Shown here in pieces: positions 1 through 7,979 of a DNA stretch of 64,000 bases (position 1 is the stretch's first letter; each line of letters opens with the position of its first letter). The notes under the pieces are model-generated. The model saw only the letters and a list, made by a program, of their open reading frames with translations, ran no database searches and was not told where the DNA came from. Source of the DNA: Rhizobium sophoriradicis. GTDB taxonomy: Bacteria; Pseudomonadota; Alphaproteobacteria; Rhizobiales; Rhizobiaceae. Made by a program: the position numbers and the translations under genes. The DNA is taken from assembly GCF_003939025.1 (NCBI RefSeq), contig NZ_RQIH01000020.1, positions 52,985 to 116,984 of the forward strand. The letters run 5' to 3'.

Positions 1-509
1 CTGCCAGATGTGCCGGAGCGGCGCTGCAGAAGTCCGAAGATAGCCGCGAGATGCCCTTCCACGATCACACTCCCCATGGAATCGTCGTGTGAAAGTTCTC
101 CGGCAATCTGCCGCGCCAAGCATTGGATCGGCAGATCTCTAAATCCAAGCTCCGGACGCAAGGTGCCGACGCGCGGCAGCTTAGTCGTGAGGTTTGAAAA
201 AAAATCCTGCGTCACGGTTATCATAAGATAACAACCCTCAGCATCCCCTTCATCCCAACCGCTCCAATGGCAACCGGGCGGAATGTAAACAAGCGAGCCG
301 TCTGGACGCGGACTGAACTCGACTCTTCGTCCGTCCAGAAAGTTTTCGCCGGATGCCGCCGTACCCCTTATGTTGAGGAAGATCAGGTGGTCATCCGCGA
401 CAACGTCGATAACCTGTCGCCCGAGACTGCGCCGGCGAACGACATCTGCGCGGGCATGGCTCCAATGGCCTTGCTGGTGAAGGATGATCTCCCCTTGTGA
501 CTTCTTCAT
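1..509 (-). CDS. AraC-type transcriptional regulator, N-terminal part (cut by window edge)
   Basis: A leftward frame is open from the ATG at 509 to the window edge, giving about 169 residues without a stop. It contains a VRRRSLGRQVIDVV stretch and a cupin-like sensing region with IPPGCHWSGW, as in the effector-binding half of AraC/XylS regulators; the DNA-binding half would lie left of the window. The ATG has GAGAGG directly against it, which is too close for a good ribosome site. A GTG at 542 with GGGAG ten bases upstream is an alternative start. It is divergent from the methyltransferase-like gene at 798. The family is likely but the HTH itself is not visible, so the call rests on the N-terminal style only. 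Confidence 0.6.
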   Translation of the reverse strand, partial: MKKSQGEIILHQQGHWSHARADVVRRRSLGRQVIDVVADDHLIFLNIRGTAASGENFLDGRRVEFSPRPDGSLVYIPPGCHWSGWDEGDAEGCYLMITVTQDFFSNLTTKLPRVGTLRPELGFRDLPIQCLARQIAGELSHDDSMGSVIVEGHLAAIFGLLQRRSGTSG

Positions 510-542
510 CCTCTCGGGGTGAATTGATGGAATGATCCCCAC

Positions 543-797
543 TCGACAGCTGCTCCCTTGAAAAACCGGCGTGGTAGCGACCCTACCTCACCCCAAGTTG
601 TCAACAAGCCAGGCTTTAACCTCAGGTCGAATTTCATGTCAATTTCATGAAAACCAATCAAAATCGTGGATGCGAAAACATGATGTTCGCGATCATCTTC
701 TGCCGACATCATCGCTGACGGCACAATCTTTTCGGGATGCGCGATTTCCTCCTGAATCCCAAAAACGCGATGGTGCGAGAGAAAGGCAGGCTTTCGC
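543..797. other. Divergent intergenic region
   Basis: About 255 bases lie between the leftward regulator and the rightward methyltransferase-like gene. Short frames here read through on both strands but show no recognisable family. It presumably holds the promoters of both genes. I see no clear repeat or hairpin. Confidence 0.4.
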
Positions 798-1811
798 ATG
801 CGTGAATTTGCCGACTTCATTGAGGAGTGCGACCGCGCCCCTCGTCTTAACGAGCTTACTGAGTTTTTTTCGACGACCGCATCCGGTGAGGCCGGAATGC
901 CTATCCGTCCGCCTGAGCTCGATCGCCGCTTGTTCCCAGTGGACATGACGTTCAGGCGCTTTTCAGCCCTTCATCCGCTGCGCCAAGGTCCGTTTGATAA
1001 GCACTACTTGAGCAGCATACCCTACCGGCTCGAAGAAGAGTGCCGTTTAGGCAGCGCGATCCTCAAATACGCGCGGGCCAGAAAGGGTCAACTGCAACTC
1101 TACACGCTAGGTACAGCCGAGGGGACGATGGCCCGTGTGATCGGCGAACTTGGCAAGGGCAGGATAGAAACGCTGTCATGCAGTCCCAACGTCGAAAACC
1201 TTAGAAGCTTCTATGCCTATGGCGTTCCTCCTCATGCCATGTTTTTTCACGGACCATTTCATCATTTGACATCGCAAAGGGTCCAAGAAGACGTGGAGCT
1301 CCGAAAGTTTGGCAGCGGTTTCGATATCATCCTCGAGGACACGACTTTCCAGATGTATTCGCCAAATCGCTTCGATCAGATCCGTTTCGTCTCGCAGCAT
1401 CTCAAGACCAACGGGCTCTTCATGTTCGTCGAGAAGTTCAGGCATGAAGACGACGAGGAATATCGGCGGCGGGAACGCCAGAAGGACCATAGCTTCAAAG
1501 CTCGCTTCTTCAGCGCGTCAGATATTAGCGCGAAGGAAGAGACGGTGCTAACGCGAATGGATCGAAACGAAGTCACCCTTTCGGAGATGAGCGAAACACT
1601 ACGCCGGTTCTTTGGACACTCATTCGTCACCTGGAACAGCGGCAATTTCTACACGCTTGTCTCCAGCAACAGTCAGCAGAATCTCGACCTGTTCCTATCG
1701 AAGCTGTCCCCACCCGCGATTCCGGCAGAATATGTCTATGCGGACCTTCCTTACCGCCTTTACCCGGAATCCGACGCAAGGCGGCTATCGGGGCGATCCT
1801 GGACCCTTTAG
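798..1811 (+). CDS. Class I SAM-dependent methyltransferase-like protein
   Basis: The product has 337 residues. Around residues 100-130 it shows a Rossmann-like first strand and loop (LYTLGTAEGTMARVIGEL) of the kind that binds S-adenosylmethionine. Around 180 it has FDIILEDTTFQMYSPNR, matching the strand-4 acidic region, followed by FVSQHLKTNGLFMFVEKF, a typical strand-5 segment. The glycine-rich loop is weaker than in well-characterised methyltransferases, so the substrate cannot be given. It starts at ATG 798 with AAAGGCAGG upstream. It stands alone, with the unknown gene at 1975 downstream in the same direction and the AraC-type gene divergent upstream, which may regulate it. Confidence 0.6.
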   Translation: MREFADFIEECDRAPRLNELTEFFSTTASGEAGMPIRPPELDRRLFPVDMTFRRFSALHPLRQGPFDKHYLSSIPYRLEEECRLGSAILKYARARKGQLQLYTLGTAEGTMARVIGELGKGRIETLSCSPNVENLRSFYAYGVPPHAMFFHGPFHHLTSQRVQEDVELRKFGSGFDIILEDTTFQMYSPNRFDQIRFVSQHLKTNGLFMFVEKFRHEDDEEYRRRERQKDHSFKARFFSASDISAKEETVLTRMDRNEVTLSEMSETLRRFFGHSFVTWNSGNFYTLVSSNSQQNLDLFLSKLSPPAIPAEYVYADLPYRLYPESDARRLSGRSWTL

Positions 1812-1974
1812 CGACTCCTCATCGTCACCGTCGCGTGAGTGCAACTGCGTCACGTCTTCACGAGCCTCAACTGGAACAACGTTCGCGTCAGCAGAAAGCG
1901 CTCCATCACGTTGAGCAGCCCTCAGCGCTTTGCCATCTCGAAAAGCCTTTTTTCTTCAAACGGGCAGGAACAGC

Positions 1975-2445
1975 ATGAAGAAATCGATTGGCGAAGTCCG
2001 TCACTTCGTTAAGCTGAGCCCGCCGGGCAACGCGCATCTGGTCCTGCCACGAGGGCCATCAATCGCGGGTGAGGAAGATGTTCCAACGGGCGTTCATGTC
2101 GCCGAAGCGTGTGTCGCTATTCCGCGCACGCAGCACGTTGCCGACAAGATCTGCACGCAAATCGAGGACTTCTACCAATCCCTCGTCGCCGTGGGACCTG
2201 ACAGGCTTCTAGCTTTCGAAGGTGGAGGCGCGATCATAAGGCCGACCAGTGAAAGCCTGTTCTTCACGGTCTCAGCGCGAGACCTCGTCACATTCTGTGG
2301 CATCCGCGCGCTGTTGGAAGCAGGCTTGTTTCTGGCCACGTCCGTGTCCGAGGGGGCTATAGAGTGGCTTCACGCAGACAGCACGCGATCTGGTGAGACC
2401 TGCAATCGCCTCCACAACGACCGCTGCGGAAGGGACGAACAGTAG
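1975..2445 (+). CDS. Conserved-looking protein of unknown function
   Basis: This 156-residue product is not recognised. The frame is open further upstream to a TTG at 1930, but the ATG at 1975 is a better start. The protein is soluble with no signal peptide. It has a mixed alpha/beta look, with PRTQHVADKICTQIEDFY in the middle and a hydrophobic C-terminal half (TFCGIRALLEAGLFLATSV). It follows the methyltransferase-like gene after 163 bases in the same direction and converges on traA with about 100 bases between the stops. Codon use resembles the neighbours, so it is probably a real gene. I do not assign a function. Confidence 0.5.
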   Translation: MKKSIGEVRHFVKLSPPGNAHLVLPRGPSIAGEEDVPTGVHVAEACVAIPRTQHVADKICTQIEDFYQSLVAVGPDRLLAFEGGGAIIRPTSESLFFTVSARDLVTFCGIRALLEAGLFLATSVSEGAIEWLHADSTRSGETCNRLHNDRCGRDEQ

Positions 2446-2549
2446 CTTCGACCGCTCCGCCACCCAAAGGAAAATCGATCTCGGGACAATCAGGTCGTAG
2501 TGCTTTTCCCATCGACCAACCATTTCGTCACCCCGCTTTTCTTCGAGTC

Positions 2550-5500
2550 TCAGAGGTTGATGCCGCGAGCGCGGCTAGCAGCCCTTTGGCGCCGCTCCAC
2601 TATGATCTGCTCGCTGCTCTGCAGGCGGACAGTCTGCTGCAGGACCTTCAGCCGCTCCTGCATCGCCGCGAAAGCTCCGCGCTGCGTCGGTGGCACTACG
2701 TTGGCGATAGCCTTATCGCCTCGGACGAGGGCATTGCGACCAAAGCGCTCGTCGAGCGCTCGGCTGACAGCGGCAAACTCCCGGCCAATGCCCGGATCGA
2801 GGGAAGCGGCGGAAACACTCAGCTTCCTGCTGTCCTTGCTCACCTCGACCGTCAGGTGCGCCAACGCCTCTTCCGCAGCTTTCGAAAGAGCTGGAATGGC
2901 AACCGCCATGCGCCGCCGTTCGTCCGTGATAGCCTGGCGTTCGGCATCGAGGGCATTGAGGTGGGCCGCACCGAGCGCGCGCAGGCGCGCTGCAGCTTCC
3001 GGCACGGCCGCCACAGCCTCTTTCCGCTCTCGGCCGGAGGCCAGCATCCGGTCCATCAGGCGATCCGAACCACGCAAGGCGCCATAGGCGGCGGGATTGT
3101 TGGTCACCGCGGCTCCAATGCGCTCGGCGGCAAAACCTTTCTGGAGAAGTTCCTCGATCTTGCCGACGACTTCAGCCGGATCGCGCCAGATTGTCGTTGC
3201 CGCGTTCGCCAGTGCCGCACGCTGCTGACGGTAGAGAGGCGACGCAAGAGCCCGAGATCGCGCCTCGTCGTCAACGGGGACCTTGAACTCGGTGACGGCG
3301 GCGAGCATAGGGGGAATGGGAACGTTCTCCTTCCCCACCCCCTTCTCCGTCTCTGTCCTCAGATCGACACTGGCGCCGGCAACGATCTTTGAGCGATCCC
3401 GACGTTCGGCAAGATGCTGCTCGTCGGCAAAGCGTCGCACGGCTTCGAACAAGCGGGTCAGCTTTCCGCGCCATTCATCCGTGAGGTCCTCCGGCATGCG
3501 CTCGACAATATTGCGTTCAGCGATCACATCCGCCTTCGCGCTAAATGCGCTCCAGCCAAAGCGGGCCGTCAAAGCTTCGCTCACCGCCTTGATCTCCTGC
3601 ACCACCGATCGATCTTTGGCGGCGAGCGCAAAGGCCGTCTTATAAGCATCGTCCCCGCCCTGGCTGCGCACCGCCTCGATCTCGAGAAGACGTGCCATCG
3701 CGCGTTCGGAGAGCGCCGGGATCGACAATGACATATGCGCGCGGCGCGTCTGCTCGCGCAGTTCGAACCGTTCGGCGTTCCTGCGGAACTCGGTCGCATG
3801 GGCACGGGCCATCGGAAGCAGTTCCTTCACGGCCGCAACAGCGACATTGCGCTCTTCACGCGCCGCGCGTCCGTCGACGATCAGCTCGGAGCCACGCAGC
3901 CGGCCAAGCCGACCAGGGGCTGCGGCAAGGTCGTCGGCGAGCCTGCGGGGTGCGACTCCGATATCCGACGCCAGTGCATTCAGGGAGATGAGCGCTGCAT
4001 CCGGATCCCGGTAGATCTTCTGCAGCAGTGGCCGCAGGATCACCTCCCGCTCTGTCCAGGCCGGCGACGCAAGCTGCGCCAACCGCGCATCCTCCTCGAC
4101 GCTGCTGACAAAGGACGTGGCCGGCGGGATCAGATAGGGTGTTTCATCAGCGCTCGCGCCCGAGACGTAGTGGGATGCAGTTCGCGCGTCACTGGATGTC
4201 GCTTCGACCATCGTCTGGCTCCGCTCTTCATTGTAGGCGACCCGCCGTTCCCGCTCGATGGCAAAGCCGAGCGCCACGCTTGCCCTCTCCCAGAGCTTTT
4301 CCACCTGCTCCCTCTTCTCGGCAATCCACGCCCAGCGCCGGGTAAGGCTTTCCTCCATCTCGGCTGCGGCAAGCGAGAGATGATCGAGCCCGCGGCGCCG
4401 GGCGAAGTCGTTCGCGTGTGCGCGGTAACTGGCCTCGCTCTCAAAATCGAGCGTCGTCGTCTTGGCACCGGAGCGCGACAAGCGTTCGACGAGCGGATTG
4501 AAGAGTTCCGGCCGATGACTTTCCCGCTCGATGCGCTCCTGTCGTGCGCTAGCGGTCTCGACCTGACTGGCCGTCCAGACGTTGCGATCGACCTCCCTCT
4601 CCTCGTAACGCTTGTGACCTGTCTCCTCGTCGACAACGGTAATCTGGACCTTGACCCGCTCGACACCATCCTTTCTGAGCGTCACGGTGTCGCCTTCCTG
4701 GATGCCGGCCTCCTCGAGTGCCTTCGGCAGGCTCACGCCCCAAAGCCGATAGACGGTTCCGCCGTCGGCCCTGACGTCGGCATAAGGGCTGTCGTCGGCA
4801 TCCTCGTCATCGGGCCGGAATTTGGCTTCGCCGGTTTCGACAAGCTCGCCGGTCACACCCGCGGCATGATCGACACGCGGCTTGCGTCCCCATTCAGGTT
4901 TTGCCGCAAAATCTTCTTTGGCCGCATAAAGATCGACGCGGTCGCGATGCCTCGTCATCGACACATAGGTCAGATGCTGGTCCATCATCCCGGTTGCCAG
5001 CACGAAGGTGCGATCGACGGTAGCACCCTGCGATTTGTGGATCGTTGCGGCATAGCCGTGATCGACATGGCGATAGCTGTCTTCGCTGAAGACGAGCTTG
5101 CGGCCGTTGTCGAGCAGAACCGAAAGCAGCGGATCTCCACGCTTGTCGCCGGTGGAAACAACGGTGCCGAGCATGCCGTTCTTCACATACTGTGGCCCGG
5201 AGTGCTTGGCGCGCGGCTCAAGGAAGCGGGCGTTCTCCAGGAAGATGATCCGATCGCCGGCGGCAAATTCCCGTACGCCCCGCTCGCTCCGGAAGCTGCG
5301 GCTTTCACTGAGCGCTCCCTCCTGCGTCATCACCGATCGCAGCGCCTCGTTCAACTTGCGAACATCGTCGTTGGTGTGGGCCAGCACCAGCAGTTCATCA
5401 CCGCGAAGGCGGCCATCCCCGCCCTCAGACGTTGATCGCTCTATTGCCTCTCTGCGCGCAGCAGCCCAGTCGGAGACGATGCGATCGATCGTTTCCTCGC

Positions 5501-7247
5501 GTGACCCTGCCTCGACCAGATGGCCATGCCGGGCATAGGCGTCGAGGCCTTTCTCGACCTCGCCGCGGGCAAACAGCCGCGAGGCATTACGTGCCCAGGC
5601 CTCACGCTGGCGGCGCACGCCGGCAAGCTCTGCAAAGCCGATGCGTTCGGTAATTGCCCGGAAGGCAGCACCGGCCTGGATCGGCTGCAACTGCATCGCG
5701 TCGCCGACCAGCACGACCTTTACCTCAGCCTCCTCGGCAATCTTCAGCACACGGGCCATCTGCTGCGAGGCCACCATGCCGGCCTCGTCGATCACCAGCA
5801 CATCACCGCGATGGAGCGTGTCGCGCCCATTGGCCCAGGCCAGTTCCCAGGAGGCAAGCGTCCGCGACTTGATGCCGGAACTGTCTTGCAGCCCTTCCGC
5901 GGCCTTGCCGGCAAGGGCTGCACCGATCACCCGGTGTCCCTCGCTCTCCCAGGCAAGACGTGCGGCAGCAAGCAGCGTCGATTTGCCGGCGCCGGCAAGG
6001 CCTACAATAGCGGCAATGTCACCGTCACCGGTGACATGACGGACAGCATCGACCTGCTCTGCATCGAGCCGAAACGGATTCTTAGGATCGCCGCTCTCGA
6101 TGCTCTCCACGCGTTCAATCGCCACCGTCACAATCCGCTCGGAAACACCGAAGCCGCGGCGCTCCGACAAAACCCGCGCCGACTGCGCCATGTCGTATTC
6201 GATGCGCAGCATCTCCCGCGTCGTAAACATCGCGGGCTCCGACACCTTTCCTGTCTCTGCCTCGATCTCCTGCGGCTTCAGTATGACCAGCTGGTCCGAC
6301 GCCATCAGCCTGGCGCGGATGTTGGCAAAATCGGTGGGATCGTCGACATAACGATGCAGCGCCCTGGCGATGTCGCGCTCGTCGAAGGTAGAGCGTTCAT
6401 TGCCGAGCTGCTTCAGCAAAAGCTCCGGCTCTGAAAGCAGCCGATCGGCCATCTCCTGGCGCCGGGCGAGATCAGCCGGCGCGAAGTGGAGCTCCCTGCC
6501 CTTCCTCGCCAGCGCCGCCTTCTCCGGCCCGAGATGTTTTTGCGCGATGCCGTCGAGGCCCTGTTCGGCATAGGAGCGACCGTCGAGGCGGATGTCATGC
6601 CCAGCAAGGGCCAAGTGCCGGTTGGCCGTTTCCGCCCAGGCGATCTTCCACGCCTTCATCGTTTCCTTGTCGCCCGCCCAGACTTTGTAGACGATCTTGC
6701 CGTTCGGGCGGTCCGGCGTGACGACACGCAGCGGCTTGCCGTCCTCACCAAGCACTGGAACCTTCTTTGCCCCGAACCCCTCCTCCGTCAGCGGCCGGAG
6801 CGTCGTCATCAGGTGGATGTGCGGGTTGCCCTCCTTGTCGTGATAGACCCAGTCGGCGATCATTCCTTTCGAGATGAGATTGTCGCGGATGAATTCGCGC
6901 ACCAGCGTGATATTCTCGGCCCGCGTCAGCTCCTCCGGCAGCGCGATGATCAGTTCGCGGGCGAGCTGTGCATCCGCCCGCGTCTCGAAAGCGTCGACCG
7001 CATTCCACAGCGCCTCGCTCGCCTTGGCGACGAGTTGCCCGGCAATCGCCTCCCTGAGCCAGGTGGGTATCTGCCCCGGCAGCGCCAGTTCCTCATGCAT
7101 GAGCTCCGACGCCCCGCCCCTGTAGCTGAACGACGTGCCGGCCTGCTCGTCCATCATCCGGGCGCGATGGCGATAGGCGGCAGCCGAGACGATGCTGCGT
7201 CCCGATCCCCTGCTGATCACCTGCGCTCTGACGAACATGATCGCCAC
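2550..7247 (-). CDS. traA: TraA relaxase/helicase of Ti-type conjugation
   Basis: This 1565-residue protein nicks oriT, stays bound to the transferred strand and unwinds the plasmid. The N-terminal MobA/MobL relaxase domain (about 1-230) carries the metal-binding histidine motif NPHIHLMTTLRPL at 141-153. A RecD/TraI-like helicase follows, with Walker A GLAGAGKST at 416-424, the Walker B-like VLVIDEAGMV and a later UvrD-type AATIHKSQGATVDRTF. The long C-terminal third (about 1000-1565) is charged, helical and of unknown role; the total length exceeds the roughly 1100 residues usual for Ti-plasmid TraA. The start ATG at 7247 opens with MAIMFVRAQVISRGSGRS, typical of the family. It is divergent from traC, with oriT between them. 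Confidence 0.95.
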   Translation of the reverse strand: MAIMFVRAQVISRGSGRSIVSAAAYRHRARMMDEQAGTSFSYRGGASELMHEELALPGQIPTWLREAIAGQLVAKASEALWNAVDAFETRADAQLARELIIALPEELTRAENITLVREFIRDNLISKGMIADWVYHDKEGNPHIHLMTTLRPLTEEGFGAKKVPVLGEDGKPLRVVTPDRPNGKIVYKVWAGDKETMKAWKIAWAETANRHLALAGHDIRLDGRSYAEQGLDGIAQKHLGPEKAALARKGRELHFAPADLARRQEMADRLLSEPELLLKQLGNERSTFDERDIARALHRYVDDPTDFANIRARLMASDQLVILKPQEIEAETGKVSEPAMFTTREMLRIEYDMAQSARVLSERRGFGVSERIVTVAIERVESIESGDPKNPFRLDAEQVDAVRHVTGDGDIAAIVGLAGAGKSTLLAAARLAWESEGHRVIGAALAGKAAEGLQDSSGIKSRTLASWELAWANGRDTLHRGDVLVIDEAGMVASQQMARVLKIAEEAEVKVVLVGDAMQLQPIQAGAAFRAITERIGFAELAGVRRQREAWARNASRLFARGEVEKGLDAYARHGHLVEAGSREETIDRIVSDWAAARREAIERSTSEGGDGRLRGDELLVLAHTNDDVRKLNEALRSVMTQEGALSESRSFRSERGVREFAAGDRIIFLENARFLEPRAKHSGPQYVKNGMLGTVVSTGDKRGDPLLSVLLDNGRKLVFSEDSYRHVDHGYAATIHKSQGATVDRTFVLATGMMDQHLTYVSMTRHRDRVDLYAAKEDFAAKPEWGRKPRVDHAAGVTGELVETGEAKFRPDDEDADDSPYADVRADGGTVYRLWGVSLPKALEEAGIQEGDTVTLRKDGVERVKVQITVVDEETGHKRYEEREVDRNVWTASQVETASARQERIERESHRPELFNPLVERLSRSGAKTTTLDFESEASYRAHANDFARRRGLDHLSLAAAEMEESLTRRWAWIAEKREQVEKLWERASVALGFAIERERRVAYNEERSQTMVEATSSDARTASHYVSGASADETPYLIPPATSFVSSVEEDARLAQLASPAWTEREVILRPLLQKIYRDPDAALISLNALASDIGVAPRRLADDLAAAPGRLGRLRGSELIVDGRAAREERNVAVAAVKELLPMARAHATEFRRNAERFELREQTRRAHMSLSIPALSERAMARLLEIEAVRSQGGDDAYKTAFALAAKDRSVVQEIKAVSEALTARFGWSAFSAKADVIAERNIVERMPEDLTDEWRGKLTRLFEAVRRFADEQHLAERRDRSKIVAGASVDLRTETEKGVGKENVPIPPMLAAVTEFKVPVDDEARSRALASPLYRQQRAALANAATTIWRDPAEVVGKIEELLQKGFAAERIGAAVTNNPAAYGALRGSDRLMDRMLASGRERKEAVAAVPEAAARLRALGAAHLNALDAERQAITDERRRMAVAIPALSKAAEEALAHLTVEVSKDSRKLSVSAASLDPGIGREFAAVSRALDERFGRNALVRGDKAIANVVPPTQRGAFAAMQERLKVLQQTVRLQSSEQIIVERRQRAASRARGINL

Positions 7248-7270
7248 CGGTGTCTCCAGACTGGCCCAAG

Positions 7271-7302
7271 CACGTCGCGACAGCGACGTATATTGCGCCC
7301 TC
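7271..7302 (+). other. oriT: Origin of transfer (oriT), Ti/RSF1010-type
   Basis: A perfect 7-bp inverted repeat (ACGTCGC, spacer GACA, GCGACGT; 7272-7289) is followed by ATATTGCGCCCT (7290-7301). On the other strand this reads AGGGCGCAATATACGTCGC, almost identical to the Ti-plasmid nic region as I remember it (GGGCGCAATTATACGTCGC), and it resembles the RSF1010 nic GTGCGCCCT. It sits between divergent traA and traC, the usual place. By analogy the nick would fall in TTGCG^CCCT on the + strand, so DNA to the right would enter the recipient first. The exact nick is inferred. Confidence 0.85.
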
Positions 7303-7398
7303 GAACAGATCGGACCGAAGGGCCGATGCCGCTTTTCCGGAACACGGCCATCGGCCGGAATTCCGGCTGCGACGTTTTCGACTTGATGGAAAATAGCC

Positions 7399-7429
7399 CA
7401 TTTAACTATTTTATTCTAGTTAGTATAAT
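7399..7429 (+). promoter_or_regulatory. Promoter and operator-like box of traCDG
   Basis: A -35-like TTTAAC (7401-7406), a 17-bp spacer and a perfect -10 TATAAT (7424-7429) lie 40 bases before traC. An inverted repeat TAACTA-N8-TAGTTA (7403-7422) overlaps the -35 and spacer. The same CATTTAACTAT-N-TTAT box with identical -35/-10 spacing sits before virB at 27520-27550. The shared layout suggests one regulator for both halves of the transfer machinery. Confidence 0.75.
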
Positions 7430-7468
7430 CTGTCCGCTGAGGTTATTTTCAGGAAGGATGAATCACCG

Positions 7469-7756
7469 ATGGCCACAAAATCATCGATCACCGACATAGA
7501 CACCCAGATCGAAAAGCTGCGCGAGCGCAGGCGCGCGATGATCGCCAAGTCCGCCGAGCGCTTTGCGCGGGCCGCGACGAAGTCGGGCCTGGCGGAAATG
7601 GAGATCACCGACGAGGAGGTCGATCGCCTCGTCGAGGAGATCGCGGCGCGATTTCGCAAAGGAGAGAAGAAGGGGACTGATGGCGCATCTGTTTCGCCGC
7701 GTCGACCAGCAGCTGGCGTCGCTGGAACGCCGGCGGAGGTTTCTCATGACGGCTGA
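7469..7756 (+). CDS. traC: Conjugal transfer protein TraC
   Basis: A 95-residue, highly charged protein with an N-terminal coiled-coil segment (DTQIEKLRERRRAMIAKSAERFARAATKSGL), as in rhizobial TraC. The family is thought to be an accessory relaxosome protein acting at oriT with TraA and TraD. It is the first gene of the rightward traCDG operon and overlaps traD by 77 bases. The start ATG at 7469 lies behind AGGAAGGATGAATCACCG, with the purine-rich stretch a little far away. Confidence 0.85.
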   Translation: MATKSSITDIDTQIEKLRERRRAMIAKSAERFARAATKSGLAEMEITDEEVDRLVEEIAARFRKGEKKGTDGASVSPRRPAAGVAGTPAEVSHDG

Positions 7757-7979
7757 TCGTAGGCACAAGGCGCGCGAAAAGTTTTTGCTCGGCGGCCTCG
7801 TCGTCAAGGCGGGAATTTCAAAGGCCGACCGGGCGTTCCTACTAGGCGGCTTTCTCGAATTGGCAAGGATCGCCCCGGGTTCATCGGAGCATCGGCGCTT
7901 GCGCGATATCGGCGAGGAGGCGTTCAAGATCTCCAAGCTCGACGGCGGTTCGCTACGCATCGCGGAGGCGGCCGAATGA
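7680..7979 (+). CDS. traD: Conjugal transfer protein TraD
   Basis: A 99-residue product with the conserved TraD core (RRHKAREKFLLGGLVVKAGI, then DRAFLLGGFLELARI) at about residues 25-65. In this family TraD is a small accessory Dtr protein working with TraC. The ATG at 7680 lies inside traC. A later ATG at 7746, just before the conserved core, is an alternative and would give a size closer to the roughly 71 residues of Ti-plasmid TraD. Its end overlaps the traG start (TGA 7977-7979, ATG 7976), so the two are translationally coupled. Confidence 0.82.
   Translation: MAHLFRRVDQQLASLERRRRFLMTADRRHKAREKFLLGGLVVKAGISKADRAFLLGGFLELARIAPGSSEHRRLRDIGEEAFKISKLDGGSLRIAEAAE

Noticed and set aside
3735..5435. 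A 566-codon rightward open frame opposite traA
   Set aside because: It is the antisense of a high-GC gene with strong codon bias; no domain is recognisable and traA explains the region.
6486..7499. A 337-codon rightward frame crossing oriT and the traC start
   Set aside because: It runs antisense to the traA relaxase domain and would overlap oriT; no ribosome site.
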